Below are positions 8,206 through 17,721 of a DNA stretch of 46,146 nt, in pieces. This DNA comes from Hoeflea sp. BAL378 (GTDB taxonomy: Bacteria; Pseudomonadota; Alphaproteobacteria; Rhizobiales; Rhizobiaceae): assembly GCF_000759435.1 (NCBI RefSeq), contig NZ_JRJG01000043.1, positions 1 through 46,146 on the forward strand, given 5' to 3'. Position 1 is the stretch's first letter; each line of letters starts with the position of its first letter. A program made the position numbers and the translations under genes. The notes below the pieces were generated by a model. That model did no database searches and had not been told where the DNA came from. It worked only from the letters and a program-made list of their open reading frames with translations.

Positions 8206-8953
8206 CCCCCTGAGCCCCGACGAGGTGGCGCGCTACGCCCGCCATATCGTGCTTGCCGAGATCGGCGGCAGCGGCCAGCAGAAGCTGAAGGCGGCGCGGG
8301 TGCTGGTGGTCGGCGCGGGCGGGCTCGGCTCGCCGGTGCTGAGCTATCTCGCCGCCGCCGGTATCGGGCTGCTGGGCGTCGTCGACGACGATCACGTCTC
8401 GCTGTCCAATTTGCAGCGGCAGATCCTGCACGACACCGCCCATATCGGGCTCGCCAAGACCGAGAGCGCCGCGCGTGCGCTCAAGAGGCTCAATCCGCAC
8501 ACGCATGTGGTGACCCACGAGATGCGGCTGACGGCCGAGAACGCCGTCGACATCCTCACCGCCTATGACCTGGTGGTGGACGGGTCGGACAGTTTCGAGA
8601 CCCGCTACCTCCTGGCCGACACCTGCGAGCGGCTCGAGATTCCGCTGGTCACCGCCGCGGTGGGCCGTTTCGACGGATCGGTGACGGTGCTGACGCCCTA
8701 TGAGACCGACGCCCGGGGACGGCCCTGCCCGCGCTTCCGCGACCTGTTTCCCGAAGCGCCGCCGCCCGGGCTGGTGCCCTCCTGCGCCGAAGCCGGCGTC
8801 GTCGGCGCGCTCACGGGCGTGATTGGTACGCTGGAAGCGATGGAGGTGATCAAGCTCATCACCGGCGCGGGCGAGCCGCTGGTCGGGCGCCTGCTGCTCT
8901 ATGACGGGCTGGCGGCGAGTTTCCAGACGGTGCGCTACAAGCGGAAGGGGTGA
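8198..8953 (+). CDS. moeB: HesA/MoeB/ThiF-family adenylyltransferase
   Basis: E1-like enzymes of this family adenylate the C-terminal glycine of a sulfur-carrier protein (MoaD or ThiS). The 251-residue product has the ATP-binding loop VLVVGAGGLGSPVLSYLAAAGIG, the Arg-finger segment LSNLQRQILH, DGSDSFETRY, and a conserved Cys in VPSCAEAGVVGAL. The two zinc CxxC motifs of E. coli MoeB are not seen: the first position reads CPRF and the protein ends before the second pair. It overlaps recF by 8 nt. MoeB versus ThiF cannot be separated without its partner, and neither moaD nor thiS is nearby. Confidence 0.82.
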   Translation: MTDPLSPDEVARYARHIVLAEIGGSGQQKLKAARVLVVGAGGLGSPVLSYLAAAGIGLLGVVDDDHVSLSNLQRQILHDTAHIGLAKTESAARALKRLNPHTHVVTHEMRLTAENAVDILTAYDLVVDGSDSFETRYLLADTCERLEIPLVTAAVGRFDGSVTVLTPYETDARGRPCPRFRDLFPEAPPPGLVPSCAEAGVVGALTGVIGTLEAMEVIKLITGAGEPLVGRLLLYDGLAASFQTVRYKRKG

Positions 8954-8962
8954 GTTCGAAGC

Positions 8963-9043
8963 TCGGGGACAGTTTACTTTTTCGCGTTTAAATTGCTTGT
9001 GATAATTGTTCAGCTTTAATGCGAAAAAGTAAACTGTCCCCGA
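8963..9043. repeat. Perfect 23-bp inverted repeat between convergent genes (REP-like or bidirectional terminator)
   Basis: Arms 8963-8985 and 9021-9043 are exact reverse complements of 23 bp (left arm TCGGGGACAGTTTACTTTTT, ending TCGC within it), separated by 35 bp. The element fills the gap between moeB (plus, ends 8953) and the dehydrogenase (minus, ends 9053), and it is A+T-richer than either gene. It can fold on both strands. The GGGGACAGT-TACTTTTT pattern resembles palindromes I associate with IS200-like REP transposase families, but that link is from memory and no transposase is in the window. Confidence 0.8.
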
Positions 9044-9052
9044 ACTCCAACC

Positions 9053-10057
9053 TCAGTTCCTGAGCGGCAGCACGCGGTCGGGCGGGCGGTGGCCGTCGAA
9101 GAAGGTGCGGATGTTGATGATCACCTTGTCGCCCATGTCGATGCGGCCCTCGATGGTGGCCGAGCCCATATGCGGCAGCAGCACCACCTTGCCTTCGGCG
9201 GCGAGCTTGACCAGGCGCTTGTCCACCGCCGGCTCATGCTCGAACACGTCGAGGCCTGCGCCCGACAGGCGGCCGTCGCGCAGCGCCTTGATCAGCGCGT
9301 CCTCGTCGATGATGCCGCCGCGGGCCGAATTGACGATGTAGGCGCCCGGCTTCATCAGCTCGAGCCGGCGGGCCGACAGCAGGTGGAAGGTCGCCGGCGT
9401 CGACGGGCAATGCACCGAGACGATGTCGACGCGGGCCAGCATCTGGTCGAGACTGTCCCAGTAGGTCGCCTCGAGCCGGTCCTCGGTGGCCGGATCGACG
9501 CGGCGGCGGTTGTGGTAATGGATCGACAGGCCGAAGGCCTTGGCGCGGCGGGCGACCGCGGTGCCGATGCGGCCCATGCCGATGATGCCGAGCCGCTTGC
9601 CGCCGATGCGGTGGCCCAGCATCCAGGTCGGCGACCAGCCCTTCCAGACGCCGCCGGAGCCGACGATGATGTTGGCGCCCTCGGTGAGCCGCCGCGGCAC
9701 GGCCAGCATCAGCGCCATGGTCATGTCGGCGGTGTCGTCGGAGAGCACGTTCGGGGTGTTGGTGACGGTGATGCCCTTCTTCTGCGCCGCCTCGACATCG
9801 ATGTTGTCGACGCCATTGCCGAAATTGGCGATCAGCTTCATCTGCGGGCCGGCCTGCTCGATCAGCGCGGCGTCGATCCTGTCGGTCACGGTCGGCACCA
9901 GCACATCGACGGTGCGCATGGCGGCGACGAGTTCGGGCTGGGTGCGGGGTTCGTCGGTGATGTTGAGTTCGGCGTCAAACAGCTCACGCATGCGGGTCTC
10001 CACCGCGTCCGGCAGGCGGCGGGTAATGTAGACCTTGGGTTTTTTTCGGTTTTGCAT
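9053..10057 (-). CDS. D-isomer-specific 2-hydroxyacid dehydrogenase (glyoxylate/hydroxypyruvate reductase-like)
   Basis: The 334-residue NAD(P)-dependent enzyme reduces a 2-keto acid. The catalytic set is visible: Arg in NSARGGIIDE, Glu in DVFEHEP, and His in LLPHMGSAT. The nucleotide-binding loop is GIIGMGRIGTAVARRAKAFG, and HNRRRVD just after it suggests preference for NADP. I chose ATG 10057 (MQNRKKPKVYITRRLPD); a TTG 36 nt upstream is in frame but less likely. It is convergent with moeB across the 23-bp inverted repeat. The closest characterised relatives are glyoxylate reductases, but substrate is not decided by sequence. Confidence 0.88.
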   Translation of the reverse strand: MQNRKKPKVYITRRLPDAVETRMRELFDAELNITDEPRTQPELVAAMRTVDVLVPTVTDRIDAALIEQAGPQMKLIANFGNGVDNIDVEAAQKKGITVTNTPNVLSDDTADMTMALMLAVPRRLTEGANIIVGSGGVWKGWSPTWMLGHRIGGKRLGIIGMGRIGTAVARRAKAFGLSIHYHNRRRVDPATEDRLEATYWDSLDQMLARVDIVSVHCPSTPATFHLLSARRLELMKPGAYIVNSARGGIIDEDALIKALRDGRLSGAGLDVFEHEPAVDKRLVKLAAEGKVVLLPHMGSATIEGRIDMGDKVIINIRTFFDGHRPPDRVLPLRN

Positions 10058-10335
10058 CGTGTTGAGGTCCGGCGTTGATAGCTCTTTAACCAAACTCGCC
10101 GACTATGGCGGGTGCGTTATGCTTTTTCTAACAGACCCTCCGGCGATGACAATCCAATGCGTCCGGATTGATGTTTAAAAAAGCCCGCGACGCCGCGCGC
10201 GCCCCTTCCGGCTGCGCCTGTCGCAGGCAACGCGCCCGACCCGGTTCCGCCCGGTAAAACGGCGAAAAACCAGGGTCGTGCAACAGGTTTCAACGGCGCC
10301 GACCGGGTTGGCGTCCAACCGAAAAGGTGTGAGTC

Positions 10336-10899
10336 ATGCGTCGCCTTTCCCTTTTTCCAGCCCTCTGCCTGGCCGTCGCGGGCCTGGCGCTGAGCCCGAT
10401 GCTGGGCGCCGGACCAGACGTGGGAACGGCCGCCCTGGCCCAGGCCGCAACCAAGGGCCCGAGCGGCCTGCCGCTGCCGCGCTTCGTCAGCCTCAAGGCC
10501 AAGCGGGTCAATCTCAGGATCGGCCCCGGCCGCGACTACGCCGTGGCCTGGCTCTACACACGCTCCGGCGTGCCGATGGAGGTGATCCAGGAATATGACA
10601 ACTGGCGCCGGGTGCGCGACGCCGAGGGCACCGAGGGCTGGGTCTACCAGTCGCTGCTCTCGGGCGAGCGCACTGCCATGACCGCGCCGTGGATGCGCGG
10701 CACCGGCGAGCAGGAATTCATCAACATGCACCGAGAGGCCCGCACCAGCGCCAATGTGGTGGCGCGGCTCGAGCCGGGCGTGGTGGTCGAGGTCAAGGCC
10801 TGCGACGGCGACTGGTGCGAGGCCCGCGCCGACGGCGTCGACGGATGGGTGGCCCAGGACGAAATCTGGGGCGCCTATCCGGGCGAAGCCTTCAAGTAA
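10336..10899 (+). CDS. Exported bacterial SH3-domain protein
   Basis: The 187-residue protein starts with a signal peptide (basic MRR, hydrophobic stretch to about residue 37, then AQAATKG) and contains two SH3b-like repeats. Repeat one covers about residues 50-110 (VNLRIGPGRDY...GWVYQSLLSG) and repeat two about 125-182 (FINMHREARTSANVVARL...GWVAQDEIWGAYP). Such periplasmic proteins are thought to bind peptidoglycan or modulate wall enzymes; the specific role is unknown. An AAAGGTGTGAG purine-rich site precedes ATG 10336. It is divergent from the dehydrogenase. Confidence 0.85.
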   Translation: MRRLSLFPALCLAVAGLALSPMLGAGPDVGTAALAQAATKGPSGLPLPRFVSLKAKRVNLRIGPGRDYAVAWLYTRSGVPMEVIQEYDNWRRVRDAEGTEGWVYQSLLSGERTAMTAPWMRGTGEQEFINMHREARTSANVVARLEPGVVVEVKACDGDWCEARADGVDGWVAQDEIWGAYPGEAFK

Positions 10900-11058
10900 C
10901 ACGCCCAGGACCGGCCGATCCGGCGCCCGACGGACGCGCAGCGGGGGTGCGGCGAAATGGCCCCGCGCGGCCCGGCGCCGCGTCATCGGAGCTTCATGAA
11001 CGCATGGCAAGGCCTCCCGCGGGGATATGTTTCCTCTCCGCTGCCATAGGAGGTCATT

Positions 11059-13074
11059 GTGACTGGTGCCGCGTTTCCTTTTTCACGTCGTCATTTTCTC
11101 AAGTCGAGCGCCGTCGTCGGGCTGACAACCATGTCGCCGTTTCTGACGTTCCGCGCCGGCGCCGCCGCCCAGGGCGAATTGCAACTGGTTGCCGCAACCC
11201 CGAACCCCAAGGGCGCGTTCGAGCGGCTGTTCCTGCTCAAGGGCGACCCGTTCTCCGGACCCGTCAGCGCGATCGTGACGGCCGAGGGCAACCCGGTGCC
11301 GGAGCCGTCCCTGGCGGCGGGCGAGCGCCGCGTTCTGCGGCTGTTGCATTTCAACGACCTGCACAACCACATCACCGACACCCACGCCAAGAAGGGCGAC
11401 ACGCACCGCCTTTCGCAGATCGTCAAGAAGGTCCGCGACGCCAGGGCGTCTGCCGCCGAAGACGAGGCGGTGCTGTTCATCTCCGGGGGAGACGACCACA
11501 CGGGCTCCGTGTTCGACGAACTGCTGGGCTGGTCGCCTGAGGGTTTCGTCGCCGATCCGGCCTATCGCAGCTATTCGGCTGCAGGGGTCGACATCGCGGT
11601 TCTCGGCAACCATGAATTCGACCGCGGCTGCGAACTGCTCAAGACCGGCCTCGACGCCGACGCGAGGTTCCCGGTGCTGTCGGCCAATGTCCGCGGCTCG
11701 AAATTCATGGCGATGAACGAGGACTACGCCTGCGCGGCGATCGCCGAAGTCAAGGGCCTGCGCATCGGCTTCATCGGGCTGACCACCGCGGTCGACACCC
11801 GCGTCGGCCAGGCCGCCGACCCGGACCTGGCGGTCACGAGCCCGGTCGAGGCGATCCGCAACCTGATGCCGGCGGTGGCCTCGGTGTCCGACGTCGTCGT
11901 CATCCTGTCCCATTGCGGCTACGGCTCGGGCAGCCACAGGAGCGGCAAGGCCGGCACCAACCGGATGATCGGCGAAGGCGACTTCGACATCGCCGCCGCG
12001 GCCGGCCCGCTGACCGACAAGCCGGTGGTGCTGATCGGCGGCCATTCGCACACGCGGCTGAATGCCGAGGGCATCGATCCCGACAACATGATCGAGGGCG
12101 TGCTGATCACCCAGGCCGAGGCCAACGGCTCGCATCTGGGCGAGATCGCCATGTCGATCGCCGCCGACAATGGCCGCAAGGCCTGGTTCTCCTCGGTCAG
12201 CCTGCATCCGGTGAAGACCCGCGACGACCGCGTCGCCGCCGACGATCCGAAATACAACGATCTCGAGCATGACGGCGACTATGACGCGGCGTTCGAGGCG
12301 GAGCACATCGCGCCGCTGCTGGCGGCGCTCGACGAGAAGCTCTCGGAGGTGATCGGCACCGTCGAGGACGGCGAGCTGGTGTCGACCGAACGCACCATCG
12401 CCGACCGCTACATCCGCGAATGCGCCATGGCCAATTTCATGAACGACTCGCTGGTCGAGCGCTCGGCGACCTTCGCCAACGGCCGGATCGACCTCGCCAT
12501 CTTCAACGCCACCGGCCTGTCGTCGGGCGTGAGCGAGGGGCCGCTCAGCTTCAGGCAGTGGTTCGACGTCATGCCCTATGCCGACAATGTGCATGTGGCG
12601 ACCATGACCGGCGCCCAGATCCAGCAGATGCTCGACAACAACGCCAAGCGCATCCTGCGGCCGGAAGAGCTCGACAATGGGGACATCAAGCTCGACAGCT
12701 TCGTGTCGCGCGGCTTCCTGCATTTCTCCAAGGGCCTGCGCTACCGCATCGACCACGGCAGTTCCGCCCAGGAAGCGCGGGCGGTCGAGGTGGAAATCAA
12801 CGGCAGGCCGCTCGCCGAGCAGATGGAGGAGAGCTTCACCATCGCCTTCAACACCTATATCGCGCTGGGCGGCTTCGGCGAGGCCTGGAACGGCAAGCCG
12901 ATCGGCGGCGGCGTGGCGGGCGAGATCGCCAGCATGGATCTGCGCCAGCTCGACTATCTGCACACAGGGCTCGTCTACCGCAACGAGATCATCGCCTTCA
13001 TCCGCGATGCCGGCGTCGTGTCGCCCAGGACCGGGGTGGTGCTGGACGGCCGGCTGCAGACGGCCAACGCCTGA
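11059..13074 (+). CDS. Tat-exported 5'-nucleotidase / metallophosphoesterase
   Basis: The 671-residue protein begins with a twin-arginine signal (SRRHFLKSS at residues 9-17, then a hydrophobic stretch and AGAAA), so it should be exported folded to the periplasm. The metallophosphoesterase motifs are present: HFNDLHNH near residue 100, GGDDHTGS, VLGNHEFDRG, LSHCGYG and GGHSHTRL. The C-terminal 5'-nucleotidase domain follows (NATGLSSGVSEGPLSFRQWFDVMPY). Family members release phosphate from extracytoplasmic nucleotides. The start is GTG at 11059 with a perfect AGGAGGT upstream. It lies 159 bp after the SH3 gene on the same strand. Confidence 0.9.
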   Translation: MTGAAFPFSRRHFLKSSAVVGLTTMSPFLTFRAGAAAQGELQLVAATPNPKGAFERLFLLKGDPFSGPVSAIVTAEGNPVPEPSLAAGERRVLRLLHFNDLHNHITDTHAKKGDTHRLSQIVKKVRDARASAAEDEAVLFISGGDDHTGSVFDELLGWSPEGFVADPAYRSYSAAGVDIAVLGNHEFDRGCELLKTGLDADARFPVLSANVRGSKFMAMNEDYACAAIAEVKGLRIGFIGLTTAVDTRVGQAADPDLAVTSPVEAIRNLMPAVASVSDVVVILSHCGYGSGSHRSGKAGTNRMIGEGDFDIAAAAGPLTDKPVVLIGGHSHTRLNAEGIDPDNMIEGVLITQAEANGSHLGEIAMSIAADNGRKAWFSSVSLHPVKTRDDRVAADDPKYNDLEHDGDYDAAFEAEHIAPLLAALDEKLSEVIGTVEDGELVSTERTIADRYIRECAMANFMNDSLVERSATFANGRIDLAIFNATGLSSGVSEGPLSFRQWFDVMPYADNVHVATMTGAQIQQMLDNNAKRILRPEELDNGDIKLDSFVSRGFLHFSKGLRYRIDHGSSAQEARAVEVEINGRPLAEQMEESFTIAFNTYIALGGFGEAWNGKPIGGGVAGEIASMDLRQLDYLHTGLVYRNEIIAFIRDAGVVSPRTGVVLDGRLQTANA

Positions 13075-13084
13075 CGCCAAACAT

Positions 13085-13114
13085 CATGGGCTGGCCTTAT
13101 CCGGCCAGCCCATG
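13085..13114. terminator. Perfect 12-bp hairpin between convergent genes
   Basis: CATGGGCTGGCC (13085-13096) and GGCCAGCCCATG (13103-13114) pair exactly with a 6-nt loop. It starts 10 bp after the nucleotidase stop and lies 35 bp from the ilvD stop. There is no T-run, so termination would rely on the strong stem; it can serve both strands. Confidence 0.6.
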
Positions 13115-13149
13115 GGAGTTCGAGTTGATTCTTTCGGCTGCCCGCCCCC

Positions 13150-14982
13150 TCAGAGAATGCGCACGGCACCCTTCGAGGCGCTGCTGGTCATGGCGGCATA
13201 GGCCTTGAGCGCGGTGGAGACGGCGCGTTTGCGCGGCTTGGATGGCTGCCAGCCCTCGGCTTCGCGCCTTGCCCGGCGTTCGGCCAGAACCGCCTCGTCG
13301 ACGGCGAGGTGAATGCTGCGATTTGGGATATCGATCTCGATCATGTCGCCGTCCTCGACCAGGCCGATGGTGCCGCCTTCGGCCGCTTCGGGCGAGACAT
13401 GGCCGATCGACAGGCCCGAGGACCCGCCCGAGAAGCGGCCGTCGGTGACCAGCGCGCAGGCCTTGCCCAGGCCCTTGGATTTCAAATAGCTGGTCGGATA
13501 GAGCATTTCCTGCATGCCGGGGCCGCCGCGCGGGCCCTCGTAGCGGATCAGCACCACCTGGCCGGGCTTGACCTTGCCGGTGAGGATGTCGGAGACGGCG
13601 TCGTCCTGGCTCTCGAAGATCTTCGCGGGACCGGAGAATTTCAGGATCGACTCGTCGACGCCGGCGGTTTTGACGATGCAGCCGTCCTCGGCCAGGTTGC
13701 CGAACAGCACGGCAAGGCCGCCATCCCTGGAGAAGGCGTTCTCGACATTGCGGATCACGCCGTCGGTGCGGTCGAGATCGACGCTGTCATAGCGGCGCGA
13801 CTGCGAGAAGGCGGTCTGGGTGGGCACGCCGCCGGGCGCGGCGCGGTAGAAATCATGCACCGCCGGGTCGTTGGACTGGACCACGTCCCATTTCGCCAGC
13901 GCGTGCTTCATGGTCTTCTCGTGGATCGTGCCCACAGAGGTCTCGAGCAGGCCCGCACGGTCGAGTTCGCCCAGGATCGCCATGATGCCGCCGGCACGAT
14001 GGACGTCCTCCATGTGCACGTCGCTCTTGGCCGGCGCGACCTTGCACAGCACCGGAACCTTGCGCGACAGCCGGTCGATGTCGGCCATGGTGAAATCGAC
14101 CTCGCCCTCATGGGCGATGGCCAGCAGATGCAGCACCGTATTGGTCGAGCCGCCCATGGCGATGTCGAGCGTCATGGCGTTCTCGAAGGCTTCGAAGGAG
14201 GCGATCGAGCGCGGCAGCACGCTCATGTCGTCGCCCTCGTAATGGCGCTTGGCGAGCCCGACGATGGTGCGCCCGGCTTCGCGGAACAGCCGCTCGCGGT
14301 CGGCGTGGGTGGCGAGCGTCGAGCCGTTGCCGGGCAGCGCCAGGCCCATGGCTTCGGCCAGGCAGTTCATCGAATTGGCGGTGAACATGCCCGAGCAGGA
14401 GCCGCAGGTGGGGCAGGCCGAGCGCTCGATCGAGGCGACGTCTGCGTCGCTGACGCTGTCATCGGCGGCGGCGACCATGGCGTCGACCAGGTCCAGCGCC
14501 TTCTCGGTGCCGTTCTCGAGGATCACCTTGCCGGCTTCCATCGGGCCGCCGGAGACGAAGATGACCGGAATGTTGAGCCGCATGGCCGCCATCAGCATGC
14601 CGGGCGTGATCTTGTCGCAGTTGGAGATGCAGACCATGGCGTCGGCGCAGTGGGCGTTGACCATGTATTCGACGGAATCGGCGATGAGTTCGCGCGAGGG
14701 CAGCGAATAGAGCATGCCGTCATGGCCCATGGCGATGCCGTCATCCACCGCGATGGTGTTGAATTCCTTGGCGACGCCGCCGGCCTTCTCGATCTCGCCC
14801 GCCACGAGCTGGCCCAGGTCCTTGAGGTGGACATGGCCGGGGACGAACTGGGTGAAGGAGTTGACCACCGCGATGATCGGCTTGCCGAAATCGCCGTCCC
14901 GCATGCCGGTGGCCCGCCAGAGGCCGCGGGCGCCCGCCATGTTGCGGCCATGGGTGGATGTTCTCGAACGATAGGGCGGCAT
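13150..14982 (-). CDS. ilvD: Dihydroxy-acid dehydratase
   Basis: IlvD converts 2,3-dihydroxy-isovalerate and its methylvalerate homologue to 2-keto acids in branched-chain amino acid synthesis, using an Fe-S cluster. The 610-residue length fits. Key motifs are [26 protein letters not shown] at the start (shown here in parts: [21 protein letters not shown]), [32 protein letters not shown] and [22 protein letters not shown] 14982 is preceded by GAGGAAAT; the upstream in-frame start would add nine unrelated residues. It is convergent with the nucleotidase gene; irr lies 222 bp upstream on the same strand. Confidence 0.97.
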   Translation of the reverse strand: MPPYRSRTSTHGRNMAGARGLWRATGMRDGDFGKPIIAVVNSFTQFVPGHVHLKDLGQLVAGEIEKAGGVAKEFNTIAVDDGIAMGHDGMLYSLPSRELIADSVEYMVNAHCADAMVCISNCDKITPGMLMAAMRLNIPVIFVSGGPMEAGKVILENGTEKALDLVDAMVAAADDSVSDADVASIERSACPTCGSCSGMFTANSMNCLAEAMGLALPGNGSTLATHADRERLFREAGRTIVGLAKRHYEGDDMSVLPRSIASFEAFENAMTLDIAMGGSTNTVLHLLAIAHEGEVDFTMADIDRLSRKVPVLCKVAPAKSDVHMEDVHRAGGIMAILGELDRAGLLETSVGTIHEKTMKHALAKWDVVQSNDPAVHDFYRAAPGGVPTQTAFSQSRRYDSVDLDRTDGVIRNVENAFSRDGGLAVLFGNLAEDGCIVKTAGVDESILKFSGPAKIFESQDDAVSDILTGKVKPGQVVLIRYEGPRGGPGMQEMLYPTSYLKSKGLGKACALVTDGRFSGGSSGLSIGHVSPEAAEGGTIGLVEDGDMIEIDIPNRSIHLAVDEAVLAERRARREAEGWQPSKPRKRAVSTALKAYAAMTSSASKGAVRIL

Positions 14983-15204
14983 GTGATTTCCTCTCGGCTC
15001 CCGAAACAAAGACCGTCCCCCGCGGCGCGGGCGCCGGACGGCACTGCACCGCTAGTAATCGGAAATCCATGCCATTTCCAGAGCGATCAGGGCAGAACAG
15101 GCAGAAGCGGCGGCCGCAGCGCGTTCCGGCGTCACCAAAACTGCGCCTCTCGGGCGCGGGCCGGCGCCATCATGTCGGATGGATTCAGAAAAAGCCGGGA
15201 CGGC

Positions 15205-15636
15205 TCAGCGCTTGCGGCGGACGCGGATGACCACGTCGACATGGGTGATTTCCATGCCTTCGGGGGGTTCGGGAAGATTGGCCACGGAAATGTTGCCCAC
15301 CGGGATGTCGAGCACCTCGTTGGCGCCCTCGACCACGAAATGATGGTGGTCGGAGACATTGGTGTCGAAATAGGTCTTCGCGGTTTCGAGCGACAGCACC
15401 CGGAGCAGGCCGGCCTCGGTGAACTGGTGCAGCGTGTTGTAGACGGTCGCCAGCGAACAGGGGACGCCGACGCCGACGGCCTCTTCATGCAGTTCCTCGG
15501 CGGTCAGGTGCCGGTCGCCCTTGGCAAACAGCAGGTCGGCGAGCGCCACACGCTGGCGCGTCGGGCGAAGGCCGGCGCCCCTGAGGCGCAGGGCCGAATC
15601 GCGGTCCGCGGATCTTGATGTGTGCGCACGGGGCAT
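15205..15636 (-). CDS. irr: Iron response regulator Irr (Fur family)
   Basis: Irr controls iron and heme genes in Rhizobiales and is destabilised or inactivated by heme. The 143-residue product has a Fur-type winged helix (RPTRQRVALADLLF, SLATVYNTLHQF) and the histidine-rich SDHHHFVVEG (His97-99), which forms the second heme/metal site in Irr. No N-terminal GCPWH heme-regulatory motif is seen, so it resembles the Rhizobium-type Irr rather than the Bradyrhizobium one. It is divergent from fabA, an arrangement typical of rhizobia. A good promoter lies at 15673-15701. Confidence 0.93.
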   Translation of the reverse strand: MPRAHTSRSADRDSALRLRGAGLRPTRQRVALADLLFAKGDRHLTAEELHEEAVGVGVPCSLATVYNTLHQFTEAGLLRVLSLETAKTYFDTNVSDHHHFVVEGANEVLDIPVGNISVANLPEPPEGMEITHVDVVIRVRRKR

Positions 15637-15672
15637 GATCAGAAGGGTCCAAACTGCAAATTGTGTTCATTC

Positions 15673-15701
15673 CATATAACTTTTGTGGGGATAGCTTTCA
15701 A
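15673..15701 (-). promoter_or_regulatory. Sigma-70-type promoter of irr
   Basis: On the minus strand TTGAAA (15701-15696) and TATATG (15678-15673) are 17 bp apart, about 37 bp before the irr ATG. The start point would be near 15666, giving a leader of about 30 nt. I saw no convincing ICE-type or Fur-type operator overlapping it. Confidence 0.6.
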
Positions 15702-15874
15702 TAGACCCCCCGAACCTACTTTCCGTAACGTCGCCTCTTTCGCTCGCAGGCCTCATCCGGTATTCGAGGATGCCGCGCCGGCCGGTTTCGCTCATGCGCG
15801 GGGCTGTGCTAGCGTGCACGGCGAAAGCAATGGACGCCGCGCGGAAAGACGGCGAAACGGGAGACGCATTCTAC

Positions 15875-16390
15875 ATGGTCGACAGGCAATCGAGCTACAG
15901 CTACGACGAACTTCTCACATGCGCGGAAGGCGAGCTGTTCGGCCCCGGCAACGCGCAATTGCCGCTGCCGCCGATGCTGATGGTGCACCGGATCACCGAC
16001 ATTTCCGAAACCGGCGGAGAGTTCGACAAGGGCTACCTGCGCGCCGAATTCGACATCACCCCGGATCTCTGGTTCTTTCCCTGCCATTTCAAGGGCAATC
16101 CGGTGATGCCCGGATGCCTCGGCCTCGACGGCATGTGGCAGCTCACCGGCTTCTATCTCGGCTGGCTCGGCGAACAGGGCCGCGGCATGGCGCTGTCGAC
16201 CGGCGAGGTGAAGTTCAAGGGCATGGTGACGCCGGACGTGAAGCTCCTCGAATACGGCATCGATTTCAAGCGCGTGATGCGCGGAAGGCTGGTGCTCGGC
16301 ATCGCCAATGGCTGGCTCAAGGCCGATGGCGAGACGATCTACAACGCCACAGACCTGAAGGTCGGCCTTGCCAAGGACAAAACCGCCTGA
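15875..16390 (+). CDS. fabA: 3-hydroxydecanoyl-ACP dehydratase/isomerase FabA
   Basis: FabA dehydrates 3-hydroxydecanoyl-ACP and isomerises trans-2- to cis-3-decenoyl-ACP, the branch point of anaerobic unsaturated fatty acid synthesis. The 171-residue length is exact for the family. His71 in [13 protein letters not shown] and Asp85 in CLGLDGMW correspond to the E. coli catalytic pair (His70, Asp84). I chose ATG 15875 ([14 protein letters not shown]); in-frame upstream ATGs would add 35 unrelated residues. fabB follows after 75 bp and fabI after that, giving the standard fabA-fabB-fabI unit. Confidence 0.97.
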   Translation: MVDRQSSYSYDELLTCAEGELFGPGNAQLPLPPMLMVHRITDISETGGEFDKGYLRAEFDITPDLWFFPCHFKGNPVMPGCLGLDGMWQLTGFYLGWLGEQGRGMALSTGEVKFKGMVTPDVKLLEYGIDFKRVMRGRLVLGIANGWLKADGETIYNATDLKVGLAKDKTA

Positions 16391-16465
16391 CACACCCTTT
16401 CGGGACAGGGCGCGGGTTGCTCGCGCCATGACAGATCAGGACCCTCCACGAGAAAGGGCAATAGC

Positions 16466-17686
16466 ATGAGACGAGTCGTTGTGACGGGAATGGGGATCGT
16501 ATCCTCGATCGGCAACACCACGAACGAAGTGACCGAATCGCTGCGCCAGGCCAAATCCGGCATCAGCTTCAGCCAGGACTTCGCCGATCACGGCTTCCGC
16601 AGCCAGGTCTGGGGCGCGCCGACGCTGGACCCGACCGAACTGGTCGACCGCCGCGCCATGCGCTTCCTGTCGCGCGGCGGCGCCTGGAACCATGTCGCCA
16701 TGCAGCAGGCGATCGCCGACGCCGGCCTGACCGAGGCCGAAATCAGCGACGAGCGCACCGGCATCGTCATGGGCTCGGGCGGTCCCTCGACGCGCACGCT
16801 GATCGAGGCCGCCGACATCACCCGCAAGAACGGCAGCCCCAAGCGCATCGGCCCCTTCGCGGTGCCGAAGGCCATGTCGTCGACGGCGTCGGCGACGCTT
16901 GCGACCTGGTTCAAGATCCACGGCGTCAACTATTCGATCTCGTCGGCCTGCTCGACCTCGGCGCACTGCATCGGCAATGCGGCGGAACTGATCCAGTGGG
17001 GCAAGCAGGACATGGTGTTCGCCGGCGGCCACGAGGACCTCGACTGGTCGATGTCCAACCTGTTCGACGCGATGGGGGCGATGAGCTCGAAATACAACGA
17101 CCAGGCGGCGACCGCATCCCGCGCCTATGACGTGAGCCGCGACGGCTTCGTCATCGCCGGCGGCGCGGGCGTGCTGGTGATGGAAGAGCTCGAGCACGCG
17201 AAGGCCCGCGGCGCCAAGATCTATGGCGAGCTCACCGGCTATGGCGCCACCTCGGACGGCTACGACATGGTGGCGCCGTCGGGCGAAGGCGCGATCCGCT
17301 GCATGCGCCAGGCGCTGGCCAACGTCGAAGGCCGGGTCGACTACATCAACACCCACGGCACCTCGACACCGGTGGGCGATTCCAAGGAAATCGGCGCGAT
17401 CCGCGAGGTGTTCGGCACAGACATGCCGCATGTGCAGTCGACCAAGTCGCTGACCGGGCACTCGCTGGGCGCCACCGGCGTGCAGGAGGCGATCTATTCG
17501 CTGCTGATGATGAAGGAAGGCTTCATCGGCGAAAGCGCGCACATCACCGAGCTCGACCCGGAATTCGCGGGCGTGCCGATCGTGCGCGCGCGCATCGACA
17601 ACGCCAAGATCGACACGGTGCTGTCCAACTCCTTCGGCTTCGGCGGAACCAACGCGACGCTGGTCTTCCAGCGGCACGACCGGTGA
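16466..17686 (+). CDS. fabB: Beta-ketoacyl-ACP synthase I FabB
   Basis: FabB elongates the cis-3 product of FabA, committing it to unsaturated fatty acid synthesis. The 406-residue protein has the Cys-His-His triad of KAS I enzymes: Cys162 ([11 protein letters not shown]), His297 ([11 protein letters not shown]) and His332 ([10 protein letters not shown]). The C-terminal [13 protein letters not shown] loop is present. It lies between fabA and fabI; the fabI ATG is 35 nt beyond its stop codon. Confidence 0.97.
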   Translation: MRRVVVTGMGIVSSIGNTTNEVTESLRQAKSGISFSQDFADHGFRSQVWGAPTLDPTELVDRRAMRFLSRGGAWNHVAMQQAIADAGLTEAEISDERTGIVMGSGGPSTRTLIEAADITRKNGSPKRIGPFAVPKAMSSTASATLATWFKIHGVNYSISSACSTSAHCIGNAAELIQWGKQDMVFAGGHEDLDWSMSNLFDAMGAMSSKYNDQAATASRAYDVSRDGFVIAGGAGVLVMEELEHAKARGAKIYGELTGYGATSDGYDMVAPSGEGAIRCMRQALANVEGRVDYINTHGTSTPVGDSKEIGAIREVFGTDMPHVQSTKSLTGHSLGATGVQEAIYSLLMMKEGFIGESAHITELDPEFAGVPIVRARIDNAKIDTVLSNSFGFGGTNATLVFQRHDR

Positions 17687-17721
17687 GCGGCGTGGCAACG
17701 GGCACAGGCGGGGGAAGCGGC

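Noticed and set aside
10094-10335. Small gene or regulator between the dehydrogenase and the SH3 protein
   Set aside because: About 240 bp of divergent promoter space; open frames there are short and lack ribosome-binding sites or family resemblance.
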